Part shown: in pieces, positions 33,910 through 46,579 of the stretch | Layout of the letters: each line of letters opens with the position of its first letter | How positions within the stretch are numbered: the stretch's first letter is position 1 | From: Porpolomopsis calyptriformis | Lineage: Eukaryota; Basidiomycota; Agaricomycetes; Agaricales; Hygrophoraceae | DNA length: 64,000 nucleotides | Assembly (NCBI GenBank): GCA_951640195.1 | Contig: OX621169.1 | Span: forward strand, 1,116,001-1,180,000 | Reading direction: 5' to 3' | Notes under the pieces: generated by a model | Told to the model about the DNA's origin: nothing | Seen by the model: the letters and a program-made list of their open reading frames with translations, nothing else | Database searches by the model: none | Position numbers and translations under genes: made by a program

Positions 33910-34158
33910 CACATCAGGACGAGATCGGTGAATGTTCCTAAAAGGTAATCAAAGCACGCTTTGCCACTTCAGTCACTACATGGGCCAGGCCATCCTCAAA
34001 CACAGCAAACGGTCAAAGCGCTCGGTTCGCGTGCGGTTAAAGCACCATTCAACCTCCCGGAATAAATACCATGGTGGCCTTTGATGCACAACCTTCCTGT
34101 CTAACATCGCTTCACTCAAAACCACATCCTCTCTTAAAGGATTGCCCTTCTGTACTAA

Positions 34159-35659
34159 ATGGCAAAACTGATTGACAGTCCTCATCATTCTGAGACTTAC
34201 TATGCCCCTCCAGGGAAACAGGAATGGGTGTGTGTCTTCTGCTGCTTATTTTCGAGAAGTGAGGTGTCCCATATAGCCCAGCCCCAACCTTTACCTCCAC
34301 CAGCCGCCGGTCCTCAAGAACTACAAACTTACACATTTCCGGAATTGATATCCCAAGAATCACGTTATAACGAAGAATCTCTCGATCCCATCCTAGGGTC
34401 GTTTGGACCCTTTCCATTTTACGAACGAACGGATATCTTTCTCCCGAACCTGCCAATACACCCGCTGAATCAAGGCACTTCCTCGGGACTAGCTCGAGAA
34501 ATCACTTTGAATGATGGCCCTCCTTCGGTGGCCCAACAGCCAGAGCCATCGTCCCTTCCCTTCCAGCAGGAGGCCTCGGGTTCGGATGCCATCGTTCGCC
34601 AAATTGTTCAAAACAGCCTCCACCCTGCCCGGGTGATTCTCGAACACCTCTGGCTCCTCGTCTCGCACCGTGCTAACGCCGAAGTGAAAAGGGCATGGGA
34701 TAGGGCCGTCGTTGAGGAGAAGACGGCGCACAAACAGACGCGGGAGGCGCGTAACACTCTCCGCTGCGAGCGAGATGACGCATGGAAGCTACTGGGGCGT
34801 ACGAAAAAGGCCCATGAGATGCAGATGCAGAAATCGAAGGAGAAAAACGATGAGCTTTTGAGAGAGATTCAGGAGAAGAAAGAACAACTCGCGAAGTTCG
34901 AGTATAAACAGGCCGAACGCGATATCATCGAATCCACCAAGTCGGACCTGGTCAGTAAGAGTGGTGAAATTGGAAATGCTTCAGACGAGGGTGCTGGCTC
35001 GGTGACCGGTAGCGGCGACTGTGAAGAAGGGCCCAGATCCCTGGAGGATCTGGTGGAGAGTGTTGGAAAGCAGTTCGAAGCCCGGATGAAGAAATGTGGG
35101 TATATCAATCTTTTCTGTCATTTCAGTCTATCAAGTCCGGTCTCTTATTCTTTTAGTATTCGAGGAAGTAGAGGAGGAAAGGACCATGCGGAAAGCTGCT
35201 GAAGAGAAGGCGAAACAGCCTGGCGCCCACCACCAGGGTGGAACAATTACGAATGAGGAGACACCCGCACAACACACTCCCACCTCTAGAAAGAATGCGA
35301 AACGGAATATCACCTCACCAACCTCAAAAAACTCTTCCCATTCCAACCACCACCACCACCACCGCCCCGGTTGCCTTTTATACCCTGTACATGCATCATC
35401 CGCACCTGTCACTCAGGGCGTTTCCTTCCGCCCTCCTTCGTGGGAGGGGAACCGGACCCCCCTTGATTCACCTGGAGGGATGAGATGCCTTAATCCCGGG
35501 GTTCTCGAAAAACATGGTGCAGAAAAAGGAGGAAAGAACGGAAGGGAGTCGCGTAAGCGAAGCCGGAAGACATTCGAGGAGAGTTCCAAAACGAACGTCG
35601 AATTAAGTGATGATCAACCTAACCGGGCACAAAAAACGATTTGTCGGACCAAAAAATAA
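34159..35659 (+). CDS. Coiled-coil hypothetical protein
   Basis: Two exons. The intron, near 35,096-35,156, joins ARMKK to LFEEVEEERTMRKAAEEKAK in frame. The N-terminal third is Pro-rich and disordered. A long charged coiled coil (RAWDRAVVEEKTAHKQTREA, RTKKAHEMQMQKSKEKNDEL, REIQEKKEQLAKFEYKQAER) occupies the centre. The C-terminal part is basic and disordered, with a His run (35,349-35,364). No signal peptide, transmembrane segment or known domain. Function unknown. Confidence 0.6.
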
Positions 35660-35904
35660 ATTAATAATGCATAAGGGAATGTAGACTGTTACCTTTAGTC
35701 CAAATTTCTTCAAGTCTTTCGAAGTTTGCAAATGATTTGATACGGTATCATGTTAGTAGCTTGAGAAACGCCAAATGTAAGAATGTCTAGTCCGATAAAT
35801 GGGTTTTTGTGCCATATGATCGCGTAAAAATTTGTTCGATTATAGAGTTCACATTGAAAATTCAAAAGATCTAAAAAACTGGGATTGACTCTACGATAAT
35901 GGTA

Positions 35905-38900
35905 TTACAGCAGTGGAAAGCGTGCTCCAAACGAGTTCGTGGATAAAGATAACTGCGGTGCCATCCGAGCGGTATATAATATGATGAGGGCCTCGATGCG
36001 AAACAATTTGAACGTTAGATCGTTAAATATTGTGACATAGTGTGCAATTAAAGGTGATGTGACCCCGGAATAAGGCAGCTGTTGAACACCAAGGTCAGAA
36101 CTAGTATGGGTGGCGGTGCGAGGGATGAATAACGCACGCAAGGCAATCAAGGATGCCAAGAAAGAGATCACAACAATGTACACTAATGTGTACTTGATGA
36201 CCTGGCAAAAAATGATGTCAGTTTTTCGGAACAACCGTTGAAGGGACAACGAACAATCCATCGTCGTTGCCGCTTTTGTTTCGTTGAGAATAGCGGAGGA
36301 CGGATCTGTTTCGAGGGACGAAGCCAGACTATAGATAATTCATAAATAATCTTAACCATCAGTACGAGTGGAATCGACTCACAAAGCATCGTGGAATGCA
36401 ACCTATCGACGAAGGGAATCAGGATGGGTGGCGTTAAAATCATCAAAAGCAAGTGAGCAAGCAAGAAGTCTGAGCTCCACAATGACATTTCGACGATCTT
36501 CACGATGAATTCACGAGCTGGCTGTGATATTGCGGACTTTCCGAGCCCTCTCCCGTACCATTTGCCCGTCCACCATGCGCGATTCGTCTCGTCGTGTTTA
36601 TATTCTCGAGTCAAGAAAACGGCGATAAGGATTTTCTGAACTGCACGCTGAATCGCAATAATGGCGATGACACCCAGGACTGCATGGGACGCGTCCCAAA
36701 GTTCGAGGAACCACTGCGGAACGAAACTTAATTCATGTCAAAGGAAAAAGTGAGGTAACATACGAAGAATTCGAAGAACGAGACAATCCCGACGAGCGCG
36801 AGGAGATGAGCGAGAGCAGCCATCACCGAAGCGAATCTAGTCCAGCCTTCCATCATTGGCCCCAGGAATAGCGAAACGAAGAATAAGGCCATCAGCACAG
36901 CTGCATTCCAGACCATAGGCCCTATTGCTATGACACCGATTCTGATAAGCGGGCTCGGATTTTGACGCCCATGGCGGTCGGGGAACGACTTCACGAACAT
37001 ATACGCATTAATGAACAATACTGCCACGCATATTGGCCATATGATCTCTGAGAAGAGAACGGCTCTCCACGTAGCACGAGGAACATCCCCGGATAATTTC
37101 TCTGAAGGGTGGCCGAGTTTCTTTTTCTTGTATCCCGTGATCATTGTCCGTGAGAGCCGGCAATACCCATACCAGCTACTCGTCTTGTATCGTGAGTTTC
37201 CACGCGACATCCAACGCAAGAACTCGCGGTAGTCAATGACAAAGTCGGCGAAGGAGAATTGGTGGGGATTGAAGATGAATGGTGCGACGCAGAGAGATAA
37301 CACCGAAAGCCAGAAGTAGATCAAGTGAGGCATCCAGAGTGTCATCGTGGCATAGAGTAGCAGGAGAAGATTCCGCATACCATTGTAAATGCTGGGACCG
37401 GCGAAACGAGAGTAGAGAATACTGAAGGACTGGCGGGCGGTCGCAAATCCACGCCCTGTAGCTATATATCGAGCGCCTCCGAATGTCAGGTTGCTGAGAA
37501 TAGACTGGCAATAGATCTGGGTGGAGAAAACCTCGAACACAGGTGACAGAGAAAGGAAATGCTTGCTTAAACGAAGGATAGCCTTGCCTGTTCCTCGTTC
37601 CACCAATTCTGAGACAGCCGGATACGTTAGAGTTTTGTCAAGACGACAGTAAATCGTGACGTACCTTGCAGAAAGAGGGGCAAGAAAGCGATGAAGAAGA
37701 CCAAGAATATAGAGATGATAGAGCGTCTGATCCAGTCAAACACGGGAATGAGGTTGTAACAACCAGGCTGCCCTCCAAGAACATTGCCCAATGCATCCAC
37801 TTTACATATCTCCAGTTGCTTGTTGAGAGTCCCGATATAGAGCACTACGTCTTGGTCAGAGATATGATAGGTATTGTCGTCGAGAGTGAAACTTACGAGT
37901 TACCATAAAGATCTGGATGGAGTAGATAACAAGGATGTTGTTGATGTGGAAGCCCGGATGACCATAGTAAAATGTAAGGAATCGATCGATGGGTAGTTGC
38001 GTGCCGAGGTAATAATATTCTCGACTGAGCATTTGCTCACCCATTCCAGTGCCGATCTTGGTCTGGAAATTCAAGATCGTGCCAAACCCAAGGTCACGAC
38101 CTTTGCCGCACTGGTAGTATTCCGAATGCTTGATCCGCCCACCTCGTCCGAACGCGTTCATACCCGCGAAAATATCCTCGTTCAGATGCAAACCCTTCTG
38201 AGCTTTCGAGACTCCTCCGCGAGTGTTCATGAACAGCCCATTCAGGAAATCGGGATGACCATAGTGAAGTTTCCCTCCGATAAAAGCCAAAGCGCGAGCT
38301 GTCATTGTGCCGAACGTCTGCTCCTTGCCTGCAGCAATGTCACCTAGCACACCAATGTTCTCCGAGAAGATATATTCGCGCGTTCCAACGATGGCAACAG
38401 GTGCTTTGTTGAACTCTTTATGGCCCCATTGCGCGTATGGGCTTTGACTCGAAATGGAGTACTCCTCAAACTCGCCGAGAATATTCCTAATTTTAAGGCA
38501 TTCTTCTAAATAGTTGTCCTGGTTGGCGTCGATGAGTTGTAGATATTCGCCGCGATAAAAGATCATGGCATGGTTCTGATTATCGGATTTGCCATCGCCT
38601 AGGATGGGGTTTCCTGGCAATTCGACACGGAACTTCGGCTTCCTCTTGCCCGTCCTTTCGTCGATTTCAGAGTGACCGTCTATCAACGCCGAAAATAACC
38701 TCGGGTCACCACCCTTTGCGGAAGGCTCCTCGTCAAGATATGCAATTTGGAGATCAGGATAGGCGCGCAACAAGAATTCGGCGTTCTCCAGTTCCTCTTT
38801 GCTGAATTTCGAGAACCGTTGCATGGAGATCACAAACTTGAATTTTCTGCGAGACATCCGTTCTAGTTCACGTTCCAGCCTCTCGGTGCTACCGCCAAAA

Positions 38901-41854
38901 TTCTGCACAATGCCTGGATTTTCGACTCGATAGAGAAGTTTGATCGCTTTGGAGTAGTTCATCATGCCGGAAACCGTACGATATAAGGTCTGTGCGCGAA
39001 GGGATGCCCAGATACGGGTACGAAGGGTGTATTCTGGAGAAGACGTCTTGAAGCCGATGCAGTAGAATGGAAGATCGTCCGTTCTGCGCGACTTTTCATT
39101 TCCGTTCATGGTACCGTCCGGTGAATGCCCTTCGTCAGCGAGGATCTTGGTATCCTTGACGAAGTTATCCCACTCAGTTGGATGCAGTTGTTTCAGGTAC
39201 TCCAACAACGTCACCCGGGTGTTTTGATTCTCCTCTCGGATGATCTCGCGCAAGCTCAGCAAAATCTTTTCGGAGTAGTGCGGGACCAACACAGTGAAAG
39301 CGGGCATAGCCTCTACCGGAAGAGGTTCGGGAATAGCTGTTGTGAGCGACGAGGCGAAAAAGGATATTCGGCGTTCAGCTTCTCCACCAGCAGGGAAGAA
39401 GTTGCCTTTAAAGCCATGACCTTCTTGGTTGGTGAAAAAGGGCGGGGCACGGAGGGTTCGGCGGCTGTCTATTCCGTCAACTTGATGATAGAGGAGGCGC
39501 TGGACATGATCAATTGAAAGGAGGTGCTCTCGGTACATGGATATGATGATGGCATTCCAAATCTGAGAGACAAGAACCTGTGGAAACTTCAGTCCCGAAT
39601 CCTCGACTGGGGTGGAAAAACGGGTATACCTTGGGCTTGTACTTGACTTCCATCTCGGCTGCGGCTAAAACCTTTGCATAAATCCTCTTTGGTAGCCTTG
39701 TATAAATGTCCTTCCAAGGTGTCCAAATGGAGAGCCCGAGGTAAAACGACCGGCCAATACTGAAGACCACGTTCCAGATGATGTACCACAGATAGGTGTC
39801 CAGGAAGAAGAGCACAAGGTCCATGATATACATGATTGTCAGCGTGAAAGGTACTTGATTCGTGCATAACACATTCCCAAACAGCCGGTCATTGCACCCC
39901 TGGACTTTTGTGCGCGCCATGACAGCAATGGGACTGCTAAACGACGAGGTCAGGAAAAAGTATGACTCGGAAAACTTGCATCCGAAAATCAAAAGCCAGA
40001 GTGAGATGGATGCACTGCGGGCGCCGCGAGACAAAGCCGGGTAGGAAGCCGTAAATGTCTGGGATGCCATGTACTTGCGCGCCTTGCCTGCAACACGATC
40101 GCCAAACATTCTTCCAGAAGGAATGATGCCGAAAGCCAGGGTTGCGACGACGGAGACGAAGAACTGGACGATACCGACGATCAGAGGAAGTTGGGTTTGC
40201 GCTGGCCGGTTGTCGACCATAGCAATGTAGAAAGTTGGTCCGGCGGTCAGTGCAAGGATGACGAGAAGGAATACAACCCGCGTTGTCAGGTGAGATGCAT
40301 TGTTCCACGTGGTCGGGATGTAGGAGAACTCAGCCAGAGTGGCGAGTATCATGATGGTGGTTGACACAGCGCCACCGAGGGCAACGGCAGACCAAGTCAT
40401 CTGGGGTGAGGGGTGAAGTTTATTTGGAGGGGCGTAGACTTTGGGGGAGTTAAATGCGGTGTAAAAGTAAAAGATCGAGATGTGCAGAATCCATACGCGA
40501 TTGAAGTTGACTAAAAGATGGGCGATAGAGCGTTTTTCGTAGTAAGTCTTGAAGAATACACGATTCCAGTCGATGCGGTTAAATTTCATAAACCGTTGCG
40601 CCGGCGGTACATCGATAAGACGTGTCTGGTTGTGGTGTCAAAAGGGTATAAAACAAGAGAAGATTTTGACTTACGTTGTCGATAAGCACGATTTTGGAAA
40701 TGCCCTCAGGGTACCAGAAGAGTTGGTTGATATCATCATACCCAATGATCTGATCGTGGTCCTTCTCCTTTCGAACGAATTTCCCTTCCACGACTTCATA
40801 TCCCTGATCACGCATGAATCGATACAGGGGCTTTATGACGGTGTGAAGATAGAGCCCCTCAGGAACGGGATCCATTCTATTTTGACACTCGGGACTGCGA
40901 TAGTAATCGTCCGCGCATTTGAAGATGAAGCACAGACACTCTGGAACAAAGCGAACATTGCCAGCCTCACCCCAGCACAAGAGATACAAAGCGATCTGCC
41001 TGAGCTTGTCGTAATGGCTCATATTGTTCATGGCGTTGCGCCACCGATTAAGAGCGCTGTCAAGAGATTTGACACCTTTTGCACCTTTGACGGTCTTGAG
41101 GCGCTGAAGACCAGAGTTCTGGGACTGGCCGACTGCGTCGTCGAGATTGAGTTGAGCGGCAAAATACCATTTACGGTAGTTGGCGTGTTGACCGCCAATG
41201 TAATCGGCATGGAGTGTGAGAAGAGCCTGGTTAGGGGACATACGAGAGGCACGAGAGTCGAGAAGTTGCATTGTGAAATCAAACTAGGGGTTCTTCGGTC
41301 ACTATGGGTGCAGAAAATGAAACATGAAGTTTACCATGTTACGCATAGAGTCCCGTTGAAAACCAAACTTTTGGGTGAGATCCAGGAAAATGTCTTCTAT
41401 TTCTTCAGTAGACATGGGGATTTGACGATCTGCAGACCAGGCAGGATACGGTTCGGAAAGCCCACCAGGAGAAGTATCCATGTAGGTAGATTCACTGGGT
41501 GCACTCCCATGCGAATCGACGGAGAAAGTATTGTAGCGGAGACTGTAGTCAGCATCGGTACCTGGGAGGGGGGGTGTAAGAGCGAACATTGAGAAGTAAG
41601 AATGGGAGGAATCAAAGTTAAATTTGGGCAGATAGAAGTGGAGGAGGGGTTGCAACCCAAAAAAATTACATAGACGAAGCGGATTACTCACTAGGCTGGT
41701 CGTGATAAGGTTGGTTGCCGGCTAAACGAGTTGTGCTTGCGTTCGGGCTTCCGTAGCCATGACTGGCATCGGAATCGGCATCATAATCAGGTTGTGGGTA
41801 CCGTTGTTGTATTGCGAAAGGGTTTCGAGTATGGCCAAAACCTGGACCAGACAT
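35905..41854 (-). CDS. FKS1: 1,3-beta-glucan synthase catalytic subunit (GT48, Fks type)
   Basis: Integral plasma-membrane enzyme that makes the main cell-wall glucan from UDP-glucose under Rho1 control. The disordered N terminus (from 41,854, [20 protein letters not shown]) leads to [19 protein letters not shown] and [20 protein letters not shown] FKS1 domain 1 sequence (here [20 protein letters not shown]). An N-terminal membrane cluster follows. The catalytic region includes [60 protein letters not shown] and [20 protein letters not shown]. The C-terminal membrane cluster ends near 35,905 ([10 protein letters not shown]). The largest exon is about 37,900-39,540. All parts appear intact. 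Hot-spot 1 reads FLTSSFSSP (about 39,927-39,962), unlike yeast. Confidence 0.95.
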
Positions 41855-41982
41855 ATAGAGTGAAAATGAGTGAGAGTCTGAAAAGAAGGCAACGATGGAG
41901 TAATGAATTCGAAACGAATGAGGGCGGTGACTTTGAGGAAGGGCAATTTTCGTGGGAATTCGGTAGTTAACGAGGTTTAAAT

Positions 41983-41988
41983 CACGTG
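41983..41988. promoter_or_regulatory. CACGTG site between FKS1 and the LRR-like gene
   Basis: TCACGTGA, fully palindromic over 8 bp. It lies 128 bp upstream of the FKS1 ATG and 11 bp upstream of the divergent ATG at 42,000, and is followed by a TATAAATA stretch. Confidence 0.5.
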
Positions 41989-41999
41989 ATATAAATAAA

Positions 42000-44733
42000 A
42001 TGATCATCTTAAGCAATCCAACTAGGTCGACACTCTCAGACGATGCTGGGACGACCATCGTCCAGTACACTTTGCCCGCTGCTAACGTTCCGGGTCCTTA
42101 TGAGTATACGTCCACTCTTAGTTACCGTTATGTTCCCTCTCTGGCTTACTTTGCGATCCATAAACTGATCCCTTATCCTGACCAAATCAGTATCGGACGC
42201 GTTCCTCTTCTTTACCAACCCCCCTCTTCGTCTTCTTCCTATGATATACTTCGTGCCCTCATTCCCGACTTTGGCCTGGACTCGCGCGCTCTCAACCGTG
42301 TTGATCCACGCCTATGGGCCGTCCTCGTCCAGGTCTTCACAGGTCTCCCAGACGAACTGCGTACATATCCTATTCCTCTCTCAGATAAACATCTCCCTAT
42401 TCTCCAATGTATTTCCTCCACCCCTCAGTTCAGTCTCGTGACCGTCCTGGAACTTCCTGCATGCAGCCAACTCACAGACAACACAATATTGGAACTCAAA
42501 GTTCTGCACTGTCTTTGCGCCTTGGACGCAAGCGGGACCCTATTAAGCGCACATGGCATTAAGCGCCTGTCGCGCACACTCTCCTGGTCGGACTCCACTC
42601 CAAAACAGAGGAGGGGTCCGTGGGGTCTTCGGATCCTTCGTCTCAGAAATTGCCGCACGGTTGACAACATTATATTCCGCGTATTATCAAATTTTCCTCT
42701 TCTTTCCGTTGTCGGTTCGTTTGTTGATTCTCCAACAATTTTTCCGTTAACGACCTATTTTCTAGACCTCCGTGGCACTGGTTGTAGTCCAATACCTTCT
42801 GAATTCCGTCCGAGCGAAATCATAGGGCTCTATCATCCAACACCGATACTTACATCCCTTAAAATCCTGTCTTCAACATCTTCTTCCCTCTTTTCCTCCA
42901 CAAACCCCTTCACGTTGCATGTCACATCTCTTCAACATGTTCCTTTGCACAAACCCAAGTCTCTCCCTCCCGCCGTAGCGATGCAAGATACCTGCGTTGT
43001 CCTCCCACCGTCTCGGGACGTCAAGTTAAGCTCTTCAATTAAGGGCAACCCAGACGTCAAATTAGTGCCTTCTCGTTCGAGATCAACCTCACAAATCACC
43101 ATTGGCAACAGTAATACATTGGCGAGCCAGACTGAAAGAGGAGGGAAACGCGAGAGACACCAGAGGGACGAGCAAGGTTTTCTGGACACAGCCGAACCGT
43201 CGGATGACATGAAAAACTGGCAAGGATACGGCATGGATGAGGAATGGGACGTTTTCGGCAGCTCGCCGTCATACTCGGAAACCTTTTGGGATATCAATGA
43301 TGATAGCGAAAACAGTGAGGGAACAGATCAGAATGAAGACGATCACCACTCGGACGAGGATGAAGTTACATCAAACTCCACGCTCTCGTCTCCCAACATA
43401 TATGCCGATGCGGCGAATGTTAGCATGGTCAGATTTCTACCTATATCTTTTGCCTGCCTCTAATACTTGCAGCCAGAGCATCACGACAGCGACGACCGCT
43501 GTCAGTGACGAGATTATGCCCACTGATGCTGGGAACGAGCGGAATAATAACTTCGTTCTCGGTGATTATCGTGGAACGAAGAGAAGAAGGATTGAAGCCG
43601 ATCTGGTTGAAGGAGCTCAATTGGGCCGTGAGGGTTCACGTCACAGTGGCAACACGCAGTCTTCTCCATTACAAGATCGGTGGCCCGCTTTGGAGGAGGG
43701 TAATAGCACCACTGCAAGGATTCGTCCACAAACATCGCAGCATTCCATTCCGAATGTTGATTCCCCCAGCAAGTCGAATATCCATTTTCGCCAATCACTT
43801 CCAGGGCGAGTGACGCCCCCTTATTCTCCGATGCCAAAACCCTCTTCGAGAGTGCCATCTCCCGTGCATATCCTATCAGATCCATCTCTTGAGCTCGACC
43901 TTCAAAGTCTGATCGCAGCAACGGAGGTACATGAATATAATTCTCGGGAAGCAGCATCCGCATTCTACTGTACATTACTGGCCAAGGATAATCCGCGTGA
44001 AGAAGCTCGTGAGACCTCGAGAGTATCAAGACGCATGGGGGTCCAGGATGAACTAATGCTTTTTCGTGAACCTCCAGGATGGAATGTTCTGAATGCAGCC
44101 AAATGGGAGGGGAGTCACAGGTCAATCACACAGCGCAAGAAGGATTGTGCACAGAGGAACACAGACGTTGTAAACCAAGTCAGCTCTAGGGGAAGAGAGG
44201 GTATACAGGCACTTTGCGAGGCAATCCAAGCGAGGAAGGCGATCTCAGCTGCTGCACCCTCTCGAGACACTCAACCCTCTTCTCTTCCGTCAGCGACATC
44301 CAAAAATCCATTCCGTCGTAAAGTCGAGCCTGACATGCGAGAAACCGAGGGTGTTACAAGCCCCATGCTAACGATTTCAACGCATCAAGCACGAGTGCCC
44401 CCTGACGAAACGCAGAAGGTTAAAGGGAAAGAGACTTCAAGAAACATCCAGTTTAGATGCGAGGATCGCGACCTTTCAAGCGTAGGCACAAGGCTAGAAC
44501 CATCCCATAAACCTCTTGCGACCCAGGCGCAGAACAAGAACGTTAGACAGTCCGGCATTGAGCCGAGCCTAAAGACATCGACCCCGATCTCCAGACCAGA
44601 TCCAAAAAACGTTACACCCGGCACCGGAAAGTCGACCAAGCGTTCTTCGGAAGCGCAGCCTGGCTCGTCTAAGAACACGCTCAAGAAAGGGGCTACTGGG
44701 TCATTTAATTGGAAGGACTGGTGCAAGAAATAG
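42000..44733 (+). CDS. Leucine-rich-repeat-like hypothetical protein with disordered C-terminal half
   Basis: Three exons. The first intron joins LLSVV to DLRGTGCSPIPSEF. The second, 43,428-43,476, joins DAANVSM to SITTATTAVSDE. The N-terminal half has irregular LRR-like units: LVTVLELPACSQLTDNTILE, LKVLHCLCALDASGTLLSAH, LRILRLRNCRTVDNIIFRVL. The rest is acidic then Ser/Pro/Lys-rich and ends GSFNWKDWCKK. The C-terminal motif FNWKDW is unusual and may be a short docking peptide. The start ATG lies only 11 bp from a CACGTG site, so the true start may be further in. Divergent from FKS1, 145 bp between ATGs. No family recognised. Confidence 0.6.
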
Positions 44734-44787
44734 ACTACCTTAACATGGTTTTCGATCTTAGGCGAAATTAGCGGATAGGAATATAAT

Positions 44788-44793
44788 CACGTG
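44788..44793. promoter_or_regulatory. CACGTG site, PTC7 promoter
   Basis: TCACGTGA, 49 bp upstream of the PTC7 start. Confidence 0.45.
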
Positions 44794-44842
44794 ATCCATT
44801 TCAGATGCTATGAGTTTGCGTTAGCGGGAGCTTTCCTGTTCA

Positions 44843-46432
44843 ATGCGCTTGTTTATTCATTGTACTCGACCGGCAAGGCCAGCCTGTAGTAACTCCGTAT
44901 CGAGAGCAATAGCCCGCAAGTCCAAAAATGCTTTTTGTCGCTCCATGTCCTCTCTTCCCCGACCATATAGATTTCACATTGGTGCCAGTTGGTCAGGAAA
45001 ACCACATCATCTTGAAGAAAATCTGCGAAAAGTCCCATTTCCACCGGAAAGCCCGATTGGAATGTGGAGAGACAAGACACTATCTAGGTCCAGGGTGGCT
45101 TCGCGGAGAGAGGTGGGAGAAGATTTCTTTTATATCCAAGACGTACGTATGATGCGCATTTCATAGGCTCTATATAGTGCTCATGAGAATGTCGCTAGAT
45201 GCGGAACCAGTCGGTAGGTGAGCTCCACAGCCACCTTTTCGATTAATCGCCTGAGCGCCTCGTACAAAGGGTGTATCATTTGGAGTGGCGGATGGAGTGG
45301 GCGGATGGGTGGAGAGTGGGGTCGATCCTTCGTTGTTTTCGCAAGCGTTGATGTACCACGCACACCGCTATTCACAAAGTGCTTGGGCAGGTGAACCGGA
45401 AATAGATCCAACGTTGGACTATGAGCAGCGAGAGCAGGTTGAGGGTTGGGAAATGACGCCTTTTGAATGCTTGGACTTGGCCTACGGTGGTGTCTTGCGG
45501 GAACGATTCGTGACAGCAGGCATGGCCGTCCGTTCCAGTCAATTCTCCCGAGGGTGTTGATGTTGTTTTAATAGGTTCAAGCACGGCATGCTTGATTACC
45601 CTCAATTCTTCATCTGGCCTTCTTCGTGCGGCTAAGTAAGCTCTCCTCCGTATCAAATGATGGCGGCTGCTTCTCATGCAATATTAGCCTAGGAGATAGC
45701 GGATTTTTGATCATCCGATCTTCGTCACTTCTGTACAGACAACCTGTTCAATCCCACTTTTTCAATTGCCCAAAGTGAGGATACTCTCGCTTTCCTTTTT
45801 TCCCCCTCTCTGATAGCGTATCGCCGCAGACAATTAACCAAACTGCCGGGAGACCAGGGCAAACGGTTCAATCGTGCATGTATCGATTCACCTAGCGAAG
45901 CGGATACCTACCAGACAAAGCTACGTGACAGCGATATCGTTATCGCATTTGTATGTGATCCCGTCATCTACCCCGCCCCCCTTCCCATTCTCATCTGTAA
46001 ATATAGACGGACGGTTTGTCAGATAATGTCTTCCCCTCAGAAATGATATCTATTTGTGGCTTGGTCACACGGACAGCGGCGTCGGAAGATCAGGGTGTAC
46101 AGACTATGGCGGATCGCATCGTGGACTATGCGCGTCAGTGCATGAAGGACACTCGTAGAGTCAGCCCATTTGAAAGTATGCGAGGAGTTTCCACCGGAAT
46201 CATCCAAGCTACTTACAAGAGCCTTTCCCTTTTTTAGAAGACGCCGCGAGACAAGGAATGTTCTTCAGAGGCGGGGTAAGCAATTTGATACATTGTATAT
46301 CCCTTCTTATCATAACCCACCCACCATAGAAACCTGACGAGTACGCGTAATTTATACCTGCGTTGACCACCATTAAGTGATCCTCTTTGCAGCGTGACGG
46401 TTGTCGTTGCCCTCGTCCGAGAGACGGTATAA
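44843..46432 (+). CDS. PTC7: PTC7-type PP2C protein phosphatase (mitochondrial)
   Basis: The N terminus is basic and Ser/Arg-rich (MRLFIHCTRPARPACSNSVS), consistent with mitochondrial import. PP2C motifs follow: GEDFFYIQD, GVSFGVADGVGGWVESGVDP, FSQALMYHAHRYSQSAWAGE, GSSTACLITLNSSSGLLRAA, LGDSGFLIIRSSSLLYRQ, DIVIAFTDGLSDNVFPSE and VTVVVALVRETV. Yeast Ptc7 dephosphorylates Coq7 and other matrix proteins to activate coenzyme Q synthesis. Two micro-exons are deduced: 15 nt (45,199-45,213, MRNQS) and 11 nt (46,330-46,340, completing KPDD). Intron 45,520-45,574 appears to be GC-AG. Convergent with DPP3; 147 bp between stops. Confidence 0.88.
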
Positions 46433-46579
46433 CCGCGATTTCTCACCAGGGTTGAGGCATCGACAAGATTTATTCCTACAATTATCAAAGGCGTTCTGAT
46501 CTCCCCATTTACCTTACACTAGAATCCTTCATGGAATTCAAATCACCATTGTAATACAACCGTTGCATTGGCCTTCCGT

